NCBI GenBank assembly: GCA_031550915.1
Contig: JAVBOF010000171.1
Span: 1 to 10,171, forward strand
Source of the DNA: JAVBOF01 sp031550915
GTDB lineage: Bacteria > Bacillota > Clostridia > Christensenellales > MGBC116941
Length of the DNA stretch: 10,171 nt
Direction: 5' to 3'
The position numbers were made by a program, and so were the translations under genes. The notes under the pieces are model-generated. The model was not told the DNA's origin. It did no database searches and saw only the letters and a program-made list of their open reading frames with translations. Within the stretch, counting starts at the first letter, position 1. The number at the start of each line of letters is the position of its first letter. Of this stretch, positions 1 through 6,403 are shown piece after piece.

Positions 1-34
1 GTCAGACAAATAGGTTCCGCTTTCTTCAACATCG

Positions 35-913
35 ATGCGCCCGCCGCTTATTTTGATGCCTTTTATCTGTGAAGCGGAAAAGTATCGAAATTGGGAAAAC
101 GTGCTCTGGCTGCTGCTGGGTTTGTTTGCACTGTGCCTCATAGAAATAGGCAAGCATGGCGTAAATGAATTCGTGGACTATTTAACGGGCGTTGATAGCG
201 CTGTAGAAGAAAAGAATAAAACACCTTTTTCGGGCGGACGCAAGACGATCATCGACGGCATTTTGAATATGAAGGAAGTCGTGATAATATCCGTGCTGAC
301 TCTGGGCGCCGCGGTGCTTATTGGTCTGGCAATAGCGTATTTCAAATCGTTCCTCATACTACCGGTAGGCTTTGTTGGCGTCTGCATAGCCGTAATGTAT
401 ACCTTGCCTCCGTTTATGCTTTCATACAGGGGATTAGGCGAGCTCGCCGTGTTTTTGTGCTATGGCCCGCTTATATTCAACGGCCCCTATGTTTTAATAA
501 CCGGATCGTTTTCTTTGTTGCCGGTTTTGGTTTCCATACCAATCGGGATAATTATCGCGAATATCCTCGTGATAAATGAATTCCCGGATTACGAGGCGGA
601 TTTGTTGGGCGGCAAGATGAACGCTGTGGCGCGTTTGGGCAAGGAAAAGGGCACGGTTTTGTTCGGCATCCTTTTCATTGCGGCATACGCTTGTTTTATA
701 CTTATAGCAATAATTATTCAGAGTTATTTCTGCCTATTGCCGCTGATTACTATGCCAATGGCCTACAAAGCATGGAAAAGCAGCAAGGTTTATAAGGACG
801 ATATCCAAAAACTCGCTTTCGAATCTATGTTCCGCACAATAAAGCTGCACGCCTTCACAGGGATGTTGTTGATAATGGGTATAATAGTACAGCGGGTTTT
901 GTTCAAATTATAG
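35..913 (+). CDS. UbiA-family prenyltransferase (MenA-like), N-terminus probably incomplete
   Basis: This is an integral membrane enzyme that transfers a polyprenyl chain from its diphosphate to an aromatic acceptor, most likely a step of quinone synthesis. Both Asp-rich Mg-diphosphate motifs are visible: N44-x3-D48 with D54, followed by TPFSGG at 63-68, and N181-EFP-D185-x3-D189 followed by GGK and ARLG. The YRGLGELAVF segment at 131-140 is typical of the MenA side of the family. Several hydrophobic segments span roughly 22-38, 83-102, 106-124, 160-180 and 208-232. The first ATG at 35 has no ribosome binding site and already lies in the 'RPP' segment that is usually preceded by about 10-20 residues. 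In the same frame a TAG sits at 11-13, followed by codons for VPLSSTS leading straight into MRPP. The natural start may therefore lie upstream of the window, broken by that stop. The gene is 37 bases ahead of its partner synthase. The family is secure; the exact acceptor is not. Confidence 0.85.
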   Translation: MRPPLILMPFICEAEKYRNWENVLWLLLGLFALCLIEIGKHGVNEFVDYLTGVDSAVEEKNKTPFSGGRKTIIDGILNMKEVVIISVLTLGAAVLIGLAIAYFKSFLILPVGFVGVCIAVMYTLPPFMLSYRGLGELAVFLCYGPLIFNGPYVLITGSFSLLPVLVSIPIGIIIANILVINEFPDYEADLLGGKMNAVARLGKEKGTVLFGILFIAAYACFILIAIIIQSYFCLLPLITMPMAYKAWKSSKVYKDDIQKLAFESMFRTIKLHAFTGMLLIMGIIVQRVLFKL

Positions 914-950
914 TTATTATTTTATCTTCATTTATCGATTGGAGAAATAG

Positions 951-1895
951 ATGCTTTTAACTAACAGCGAGAGACTGAATTCGGAAATGTGCCAATTTGA
1001 AGATTACCTATTGGGGCTGTTTGCAAACAATGATAAGCTTTCAGGGCAAGCCACGCGCGAACTGGTGGATGCAGGGGGAAAAAGGCTGCGGCCGATGTTC
1101 ACCTTGCTTTTTTCCGGCGTCACGTCAAAAGCCGGTATGCCGGAAAGGCTTGCCGCCGCAGCCGCGATAGAATTACTGCATACCGCGACGCTGGTACATG
1201 ACGATATTATAGACGAGGCGAACAAACGCAGGGGCAAGGAAACGATAAATTCAAAATATGGCGTTCATATGGCGGTTTATGTCGGAGACTACCTGCTTAT
1301 GAAGAGCGCCCAGCAGTTTTTGAACATAGACGGTGAAAAGCAGGATACGATGGGCATCATCAAGACATTGACCGACGTTTTGGACGGGGAGATACAGCAA
1401 TACCTTTCAATAGGGAAGATGATATCCGTGTTTGCGTATCTGAGGAAAACTCGAAAAAAGACGGCTAACGTCTTTGGGATGGCCTGCAGCCTCGGCGCGC
1501 ATTGCGCAGGGCTCAGCCAAAGGGAAAAGGAAAACGCGATGCGCTTCGGTAATTGCTTCGGTATGGCTTTCCAGATACGGGATGATATAATAAATATGCT
1601 TCCGCAGAATATAGAAAAGAAGGACCTTTTTTCTGATATCAAGAACGGCATAATAACATTGCCGGTGATACTTGCCGTCAAAGATAAAAGCGGGGACGAG
1701 CTCGCAGGCGGATATTTGGAAAACATGATAAAGAGCGGCGCATTGCTGGACATGTGTAATTCCCACAGTATAACCGCCTCAAAGGATGTTATGATGAAAT
1801 ACCTTGAAAGGGCAGAAACTTCGCTTGCATCGTTTAATAACGAAGAAATGCGGTCCGTGTTTTTAGGAATAAAGGATAGGCTCTGTATGTTTTAG
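951..1895 (+). CDS. Long-chain polyprenyl diphosphate synthase
   Basis: This all-trans prenyl synthase condenses isopentenyl diphosphate units onto an allylic primer to make the tail used by the adjacent UbiA enzyme. The order of motifs is standard: GGKRLRP at 42-48, first Asp-rich motif DDIID at 84-88 followed by RRGK at 93-96, and second Asp-rich region FQIRDDIIN at 207-215 followed by the ITLPVI segment at 235-240. Small residues precede the first motif (LLHTATLVHDD), with no bulky aromatic just before it, which fits a long-chain product of this family rather than farnesyl or geranylgeranyl. The second motif ends in Asn instead of the usual Asp, and the usual GK pair after it is replaced by KKDLFSD. 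At 314 residues the length is normal. The start ATG has GGAGA at 941-945 at good spacing. It is co-directional with the prenyltransferase and probably cotranscribed. Product chain length cannot be read with certainty. Confidence 0.93.
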   Translation: MLLTNSERLNSEMCQFEDYLLGLFANNDKLSGQATRELVDAGGKRLRPMFTLLFSGVTSKAGMPERLAAAAAIELLHTATLVHDDIIDEANKRRGKETINSKYGVHMAVYVGDYLLMKSAQQFLNIDGEKQDTMGIIKTLTDVLDGEIQQYLSIGKMISVFAYLRKTRKKTANVFGMACSLGAHCAGLSQREKENAMRFGNCFGMAFQIRDDIINMLPQNIEKKDLFSDIKNGIITLPVILAVKDKSGDELAGGYLENMIKSGALLDMCNSHSITASKDVMMKYLERAETSLASFNNEEMRSVFLGIKDRLCMF

Positions 1896-1940
1896 CAGGG
1901 TACAATATGCTAAAGAAGGCACACCGCAGCCGCCGGCGGC

Positions 1941-1959
1941 AAAACCGTCAGCGGTTTTT
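1941..1959 (+). terminator. Rho-independent terminator of the prenyl operon
   Basis: The 7-bp stem AAAACCG / CGGTTTT (1941-1947 with 1952-1958) with a 4-base loop ends in a run of five T at 1955-1959. It lies 45 bases after the polyprenyl synthase stop. A 12-base GC palindrome (GCCGCCGGCGGC, 1929-1940) sits immediately before it and may extend the structure. Confidence 0.7.
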
Positions 1960-2027
1960 GTATTTAGTCCGTTGCTTTCCGTATAAAGCCGCATCTTTCA
2001 TTGATAAGATAAGCGCTGTATAAAGCA

Positions 2028-2056
2028 GGATGACCGGCAATAACAGCCGGCCATCC
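2028..2056 (-). terminator. Hairpin ending the TRAP-decarboxylase operon
   Basis: Read on the minus strand this is an 11-bp stem (GGATGGCCGGC / GCCGGTCATCC, one G-U pair) with a 7-base loop, about 30 bases past the decarboxylase stop. The tail after it (TGCTTTATA) is only a weak T-run, so termination may be partial. The G-U pair is a mismatch on the plus strand, which favours the minus-strand reading. Confidence 0.55.
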
Positions 2057-2087
2057 ATAAATGTTGAGAAAATATGATGAAGGTGGT

Positions 2088-3071
2088 TTAATCGAGAAAA
2101 TCCAGTTTAAACATCTTCTTTGCGTTGAGCCTTCCGATCTTAAGCTTTTCCGCATCTCCCAGCTCTACGTTATCGAACCAGTTTGCGGCAAGCTCGGCGC
2201 TTTCAAACGGATAATCCGTAGAGAACATTATCTTGTCTGAACCCATTTCCATTATTGCTGCAAGTAATGGAGGCAAACGGAAATTCCCGCTCGTTGTTAT
2301 ATGGAAGTGCGTTTCAAAATATTCCCTAAAGGTCTTTTTGAATTTGCCATTATGCGCCGGCGCTTCCTTCATGCGGTGGTCTGTCCTCCAAATGTTTGCG
2401 GGAAGCATTTCGCCCAAATGTCCAAGTATGATAGTGAGCTTTGGATAAGCGTCGAACAGGCCGCTGCCCATAAGCCGTAACGCATGGATAGCGGTTTCGA
2501 CAGAGAACCCCCATACAGAGCCCAAAAGCCATTCATGCCCTTTATATGCTCTTGCCTGGCTGGGAATGGGGCAGCGCGGGTGCAGGTAGAACGGCACATC
2601 AAGCTTTTCTACTTCTTCCCAAAACGGCCAGTATTGGTCTTCATCCAAATAAACGCAGCTATCTTCAATATCTACCTGTGAAAACCCGTTTACCAGCGCG
2701 CCTTTGAACCCATAATCCCTGACACAACGAATAAGCTCCGTTGTGGCCTCTTCCGGCTCCTGCATCGCCAAGGCCGCAAAACCGCAAAAGCGCTTCGGGT
2801 TTTTTGCGCATTCCTCCGCAAGAAGCTCGTTTGCGCGCCTGGCTGTATCGACGGCCTTTTTTCTGTCGGGTATAGCCTGAATAGCGGGCGCGTTCAAGGA
2901 AAGGATCATAACGTCTATCTCGTTTTTGTCCATCTGCTCGAGCCTGGTTTTATTGATATCCAGAAGTTTATGCTTAAAATCCGGCCAAAGCTTCGGGTCT
3001 ACGAAGGCTGATGAATCGCCCAAAGTATCTGGGCTCGCAAAATGTTCTTCTAATCCTATTTTGCCTTTCAT
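2088..3071 (-). CDS. rdc: Gamma-resorcylate (2,6-dihydroxybenzoate) decarboxylase, amidohydrolase superfamily
   Basis: This cytosolic metal-dependent, cofactor-free enzyme is expected to convert 2,6-dihydroxybenzoate reversibly to resorcinol and CO2. It belongs to the Amidohydro_2 (ACMSD-like) branch. Its 327 residues equal the length I recall for characterised gamma-resorcylate decarboxylases, and the key positions fall in register: Glu8 and His10 in LEEHF, His164 in FYLHPR, Asp286 in FSTDYPFE (287 in the Rhizobium enzyme) as metal ligands, His218 and Glu221 in LGHLGE as catalytic residues, and Phe23, Asn128 and Arg229 as substrate-pocket residues. Long conserved stretches such as ILSLNAPA(I)QAIPDR and FHITTSGNFR are also typical. 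The start ATG has AGGAGA 9 bases upstream. It is the last gene after dctM (45-base gap), so transport and decarboxylation look coupled. Related activities (2,3-dihydroxybenzoate, 2,4,6-trihydroxybenzoate or 5-carboxyvanillate decarboxylation) are possible alternatives, but the register supports the 2,6 enzyme. Confidence 0.9.
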   Translation of the reverse strand: MKGKIGLEEHFASPDTLGDSSAFVDPKLWPDFKHKLLDINKTRLEQMDKNEIDVMILSLNAPAIQAIPDRKKAVDTARRANELLAEECAKNPKRFCGFAALAMQEPEEATTELIRCVRDYGFKGALVNGFSQVDIEDSCVYLDEDQYWPFWEEVEKLDVPFYLHPRCPIPSQARAYKGHEWLLGSVWGFSVETAIHALRLMGSGLFDAYPKLTIILGHLGEMLPANIWRTDHRMKEAPAHNGKFKKTFREYFETHFHITTSGNFRLPPLLAAIMEMGSDKIMFSTDYPFESAELAANWFDNVELGDAEKLKIGRLNAKKMFKLDFLD

Positions 3072-3116
3072 AAATGTTTGTCTCCTATATCTATTAATAT
3101 CAGATTTTAACAGCAG

Positions 3117-4433
3117 CTAACCCATCGTCGAAGGCAGCCAAAGCGCGATCTGCGGGAAAAGTGTCAGGATAAAGATACCTACAAGCAATACGATTACGTA
3201 TGGCCACGACCCCGCAATTATTTCCTTCATCTTCAGGGTTTTGAGCGCGCCTTTAAGTACAAACAGGTTCAAGCCGACCGGAGGTGTTATCATACCGATC
3301 TCGCAATTGAGCGTGATTACAACGCCAAGCCATATCGGATCAAAACCTTGCGCGACAAGCGTCGGGTAGATAAACGGGAGGGTAATAAGCAGCATCCCGA
3401 GAGGCTCCAAAAAACACCCAAGGATCAGCAGTATAATGTTGACCATTATAAGTGTCACCCATTTATTCGGGCTGAATTCGATAACAAAGCCTGCAAGAGC
3501 CTGCGGAAGCCCCATTGCGGTAATAAAGTACGAGAAGATCAAGCCGCCGAACATGAGGAACAATATCATGCAGGAGTTCTTCGTGGTGTTATACATAGAC
3601 TTGGAGAAGCAGTCCTTCGTCATCTTTTTCTGGATAAGCACCACAACTGCCGCTCCGATAGCGCCGATGGCGGAGGCTTCGGTTGGGGTAACTATTCCAA
3701 GGTATAATACGCCCAAAACAATGATGATCAAAATAACCAGCGGCGCGACAGCGAAAATATCCCCGCCGACCGTATGCTTTTGCTTGGCAGCCTCCTCCTG
3801 GGCTTTCTTGTAAGTTTCCGTAGAAATAAGCTGAGGCTTGATACGGACTATTACGCTAACGCATATTATCAGAATGATCGCCATCATAATACCCGGAACG
3901 AATCCGGCCATAAACAGGTCTACAATAGACGTTTCGGTAATGATACCGTAAACAACGAAGGTCAGCGACGGGGGGATCAAAATCCCCAGGGTACCGCCGG
4001 CAGCCTGAATGCCCGCAGAAAAGCTTCGTTTATAACCGTTCCTTATCATTGAAGGGATACTTATAGTACCAATGGTAACGGCTGTTGCGGGACTGGAACC
4101 GCAAACCGCTGAAAATATAGCGCTTGCGATTATACTTCCAATAGCCATATTGCCTTTTATTCTTCTAAGCCTTCTGCTGATGACGTCAAACAAGCCCGCG
4201 GCAATATTGGAATTTGCCAGGAATTCCGCCATAAGGATAAACAGCGGTATCATCAGCGTTGTGGAACTCGTTGCCTGGGAAAAAGCAACATTGGTTATCT
4301 GCGACATCTGCGCCGGTTCAAGGAAGAAGAATATACCGGCAAGGCCCATAAACCCAAGACCCATAGCAATGGGAGTACCCAAAAACAAAATTATAATAAC
4401 TACCCCAAAAAGGGCTAAAGTTGTCAGTAACAT
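3117..4433 (-). CDS. dctM: TRAP transporter large permease, DctM subunit
   Basis: This is the large membrane subunit of a tripartite ATP-independent periplasmic transporter, which imports an organic acid using a sodium or proton gradient. The 438-residue length and about a dozen hydrophobic segments fit the family. Hallmarks are the CGSSPATAVTIGTISIP block at 111-127, the GGTLGILIPPS block at 146-156, and its pseudo-repeat GMITPPVG at 380-387. These re-entrant regions line the transport path. The ATG begins one base after the dctQ TGA, and the ribosome binding site GGAGGTGAT (minus strand, 4447 to 4439, inside the end of dctQ) is a nine-base match to the 16S 3' end, so translation is coupled to dctQ. 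The decarboxylase follows on the same transcript. Substrate cannot be read from this subunit; the neighbour suggests an aromatic carboxylate. Confidence 0.95.
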   Translation of the reverse strand: MLLTTLALFGVVIIILFLGTPIAMGLGFMGLAGIFFFLEPAQMSQITNVAFSQATSSTTLMIPLFILMAEFLANSNIAAGLFDVISRRLRRIKGNMAIGSIIASAIFSAVCGSSPATAVTIGTISIPSMIRNGYKRSFSAGIQAAGGTLGILIPPSLTFVVYGIITETSIVDLFMAGFVPGIMMAIILIICVSVIVRIKPQLISTETYKKAQEEAAKQKHTVGGDIFAVAPLVILIIIVLGVLYLGIVTPTEASAIGAIGAAVVVLIQKKMTKDCFSKSMYNTTKNSCMILFLMFGGLIFSYFITAMGLPQALAGFVIEFSPNKWVTLIMVNIILLILGCFLEPLGMLLITLPFIYPTLVAQGFDPIWLGVVITLNCEIGMITPPVGLNLFVLKGALKTLKMKEIIAGSWPYVIVLLVGIFILTLFPQIALWLPSTMG

Positions 4434-4434
4434 C

Positions 4435-4953
4435 TCACATCACCTCCGCATTGCTTTCTTCGCTATCATCCGCATCGACATCCCTGTCGGTTTTCCAAAG
4501 CGAAATAAGCATCGAGAGAATGGTGAGCCATAGCATCAGCGCGCCAAAATCCATTATTATATATAGGATGCCGGCGGGTATAGAGAATGTAAAGGCTGTA
4601 TACCAATCCATGCTTAGAGCTAAAATCGTCGTATCGACAATGTAATAAAACATAAGCCCGACATAGATGAGTGAAAATACATAACCGATCGTCAGCATGA
4701 TTTTCTTTGCCGTCCTGTTCTTTACGGCATCCAGAATGATGTCTACGTTGACATGCCCTCCGGTGCGCATGCAGTAAGCAGTACCTAAAAAAATACCTGC
4801 CAATATCAAATAGGAGCTTACAGATGACGCCCATAAGGACGGGGAACCAACAATATACCTCACAAGGATATCGTAAAGCATGACAATTGCGGTTATCAGA
4901 AATATGACTCCGCTAATGTAGCCCATTACCTTATTGATCTTTTTCAGTAACAT
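4435..4953 (-). CDS. dctQ: TRAP transporter small permease, DctQ subunit
   Basis: This is the small membrane subunit that pairs with DctM and supports docking of the loaded binding protein. The 172 residues carry four hydrophobic segments at about 11-31, 45-62, 86-107 and 128-152. The family motif GGHVNVD at 65-71 lies after the second segment, and VRYIVGSPSLWASSVSSYL around 31-49 matches the usual region before it. The C-terminal tail (about 155-172) is acidic and holds the ribosome binding site of dctM. The start has AAGGAG at suitable spacing. It is separated from dctP by a 66-base gap that contains a strong stem-loop, so its expression may be set below that of the binding protein. Confidence 0.93.
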   Translation of the reverse strand: MLLKKINKVMGYISGVIFLITAIVMLYDILVRYIVGSPSLWASSVSSYLILAGIFLGTAYCMRTGGHVNVDIILDAVKNRTAKKIMLTIGYVFSLIYVGLMFYYIVDTTILALSMDWYTAFTFSIPAGILYIIMDFGALMLWLTILSMLISLWKTDRDVDADDSEESNAEVM

Positions 4954-4977
4954 ACCAATTGCTCCTTAAATAATGCA

Positions 4978-5009
4978 TTTTCCGGAGGAGAGAGCTCTCC
5001 TCCGGAAAA
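4978..5009 (-). promoter_or_regulatory. Strong stem-loop between dctP and dctQ
   Basis: A 32-base inverted repeat with 15-bp perfect arms (TTTTCCGGAGGAGAG and its complement) around two bases begins 10 bases after the dctP stop. It starts with T and ends with A on both strands, so it has no downstream T-run and is not a standard intrinsic terminator. Its position suggests a processing or 3'-end stabilising element that keeps the dctP message more abundant than dctQM. One arm carries an internal GGAGGAG and the other CTCCTCC. Confidence 0.65.
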
Positions 5010-5019
5010 CTAAATTGAA

Positions 5020-6201
5020 TTATTTTACTGATTTCAAAGCTTCGGCGAGTTCTTTGCTGAGGTCTCCACCGGCCGCTTCGGCTTCTTTGCGGACGGGTTC
5101 GAGCAAATCGTTGAACACGGCCTTTTCCTCATCGGTCATTATATAGATGGAGCCGCCTGCGTCGGCTACGTTCTTTTCAAACATAGCGTAATTCTTTTTG
5201 GTAAGGTCGATATTATATTCGATCGATTCTTCGCCAACTTCCTGGACGATCTTCTGCTGTTCGGGAGAAAGCTTGTTCCATGCCGTGTCTGTAATTGCTA
5301 TCATGCTGAACATGTTTTGGAAGCCGACCATGGTTACGTTAGGAGCCGATTCATAAAGTTTGAAAGCGTTTACAAACGGCCAGCCGGTGTAGCCCGCGTC
5401 TACCGTGCCCCTTTCAAAGGCTACGGAAACATCGGAAGGGGGAACCGTCATCGGGCTGCCGCCCCAGGCCTTTATAGACTTGCCGACCCATACGCCATGA
5501 TCCCTGATGATGAGGCCTTTCAAATCTTCGGGCTTTTTAACGGTAATGGCTTTTTTCTTGCTGACATAGAAAGTTGTCCTTCCCTCGTCGGAGGTGTAAA
5601 GGTAATGCATCTTATATTTCGCGAATATCTTCTCTAGTACGGGTTTTATAGCTTCATGGGTAGCCCTTAGCTTTTCCGGATCCAATGCTCCGGGGATATC
5701 CAATGGCGCGAATTCTTTTGCTTCAGTTGAGGCGAAAGTTGAGGATAAAGCTTCCATATCGCAGGAACCGGTCATCATTGCCCTGAAAGCTTCATTGTTT
5801 TTAACGAGCGATTCCGAAGGGGCGACCATGATGCCCACTTCACCGTTAGTGCGTTTGAATACTTCCTCGGCAAACCATTTATAAGTAGCTCCGCGCGGAT
5901 CCTTCTCCGGGAAGCCGTGTGCAAAGGATATCTTTATCTTTGCGCCGGACATATCAACGGCTGGCGCAGCGGAAGCCGGAGCTGCCGAAGCCGGTTCTGA
6001 AGCCGGAGCCGAAGCCGGTTCAGAGGCCGGGGCTTGGGCGGGTTCAGAGGCCGGGGCTTGAGCGGGTTCAGAAGCCGGAGCCTGGGCTTCGCTTGCGGGA
6101 GCACTTGCCGGCGCTTCGCTTGCAGGCGCCTGGGTACATCCGGCAATAGTTACAAGCATAAATAATGCAACCACCAATAGACCAATGATTTTTCTTTTCA
6201 T
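5020..6201 (-). CDS. dctP: TRAP transporter substrate-binding lipoprotein, DctP family
   Basis: This extracytoplasmic solute receptor delivers its ligand to DctQM. The ATG at 6201 is chosen over one 49 codons upstream because AGGAGGA (6213-6207) lies 5 bases before it and because it starts a clean lipoprotein signal: MKRK, a hydrophobic core, then the lipobox IAGC with acylated Cys22. Residues 23-81 are a low-complexity Pro/Ala/Ser/Glu/Gln linker built of repeated PASE and PAQA units that tethers the domain away from the membrane. The binding domain runs from about 86 to 393. IIRDHG at 231-236 supplies Arg233, the expected counterpart of the conserved Arg that pairs with the ligand carboxylate, and VAFERGTVDAG at 260-270 is a family signature. 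The precursor has 393 residues, longer than usual because of the linker. First gene of dctPQM-decarboxylase; a carboxylated aromatic ligand is inferred from that context only. Confidence 0.93.
   Translation of the reverse strand: MKRKIIGLLVVALFMLVTIAGCTQAPASEAPASAPASEAQAPASEPAQAPASEPAQAPASEPASAPASEPASAAPASAAPAVDMSGAKIKISFAHGFPEKDPRGATYKWFAEEVFKRTNGEVGIMVAPSESLVKNNEAFRAMMTGSCDMEALSSTFASTEAKEFAPLDIPGALDPEKLRATHEAIKPVLEKIFAKYKMHYLYTSDEGRTTFYVSKKKAITVKKPEDLKGLIIRDHGVWVGKSIKAWGGSPMTVPPSDVSVAFERGTVDAGYTGWPFVNAFKLYESAPNVTMVGFQNMFSMIAITDTAWNKLSPEQQKIVQEVGEESIEYNIDLTKKNYAMFEKNVADAGGSIYIMTDEEKAVFNDLLEPVRKEAEAAGGDLSKELAEALKSVK
5993..6088 (-). repeat. Four tandem 24-bp units coding the lipoprotein linker
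   Basis: Units at 5993-6016, 6017-6040, 6041-6064 and 6065-6088 each begin GGTTC(A/T)GA on the plus strand and encode the octapeptide APASEPA(Q/S) on the minus strand. The two middle units (6017 and 6041) differ at one base, pointing to recent duplication. The repeat is in frame, so gain or loss of a unit would change linker length by eight residues without breaking the gene. Confidence 0.85.
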
Positions 6202-6341
6202 AAGTATCCTCCTAAATATATATTTTTTGTACCTTAATAAAACTTCTAAATTTATGCCACAGGAAAGAAGCGCAATCGAATGAATAAAGTTACATTTTTG
6301 GAATACTCTAAGATTGTTTGATAAAATTGTAACAGCGTATG

Positions 6342-6358
6342 TTAGCATATACTGCTAA
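6342..6358. promoter_or_regulatory. Candidate operator upstream of dctP
   Basis: TTAGCA-N5-TGCTAA is a perfect 6+6 inverted repeat in the 202-base gap between the regulator stop (6404) and the dctP start (6201), about 140 bases upstream of the latter. It is a plausible binding site for the adjacent Crp/Fnr protein, but the odd spacing differs from classical CRP (N6) or FNR (N4) boxes. A second inverted pair, GTTACA (6289-6294) and TGTAAC (6328-6333), lies between it and dctP. I could not assign a convincing -35/-10 pair for dctP. Confidence 0.4.
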
Positions 6359-6403
6359 ATTGAATACATTGTGAAAAGTAATTTTATATGATATTCAAAT
6401 TCG

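Noticed and set aside
1289..1766. Two overlapping minus-strand frames of 154 and 119 codons opposite the polyprenyl synthase
   Set aside because: They lack ribosome binding sites and family motifs, and lie wholly inside a gene with clear motifs on the other strand.
3348..4533. Plus-strand frames of 92-153 codons opposite dctM and dctQ
   Set aside because: Antisense images of membrane protein codons; compositions are odd, no start signals, and the minus-strand genes are unambiguous.
5950..6140. Repeat cluster as a CRISPR array or mobile-element remnant
   Set aside because: Units are contiguous 24-mers without spacers and encode an in-frame linker, so they are a coding repeat.
6202..6348. An N-terminal extension of DctP starting with ATG at 6348
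   Set aside because: The extension would place 49 residues ahead of a complete lipoprotein signal, and the ribosome binding site points to the ATG at 6201.
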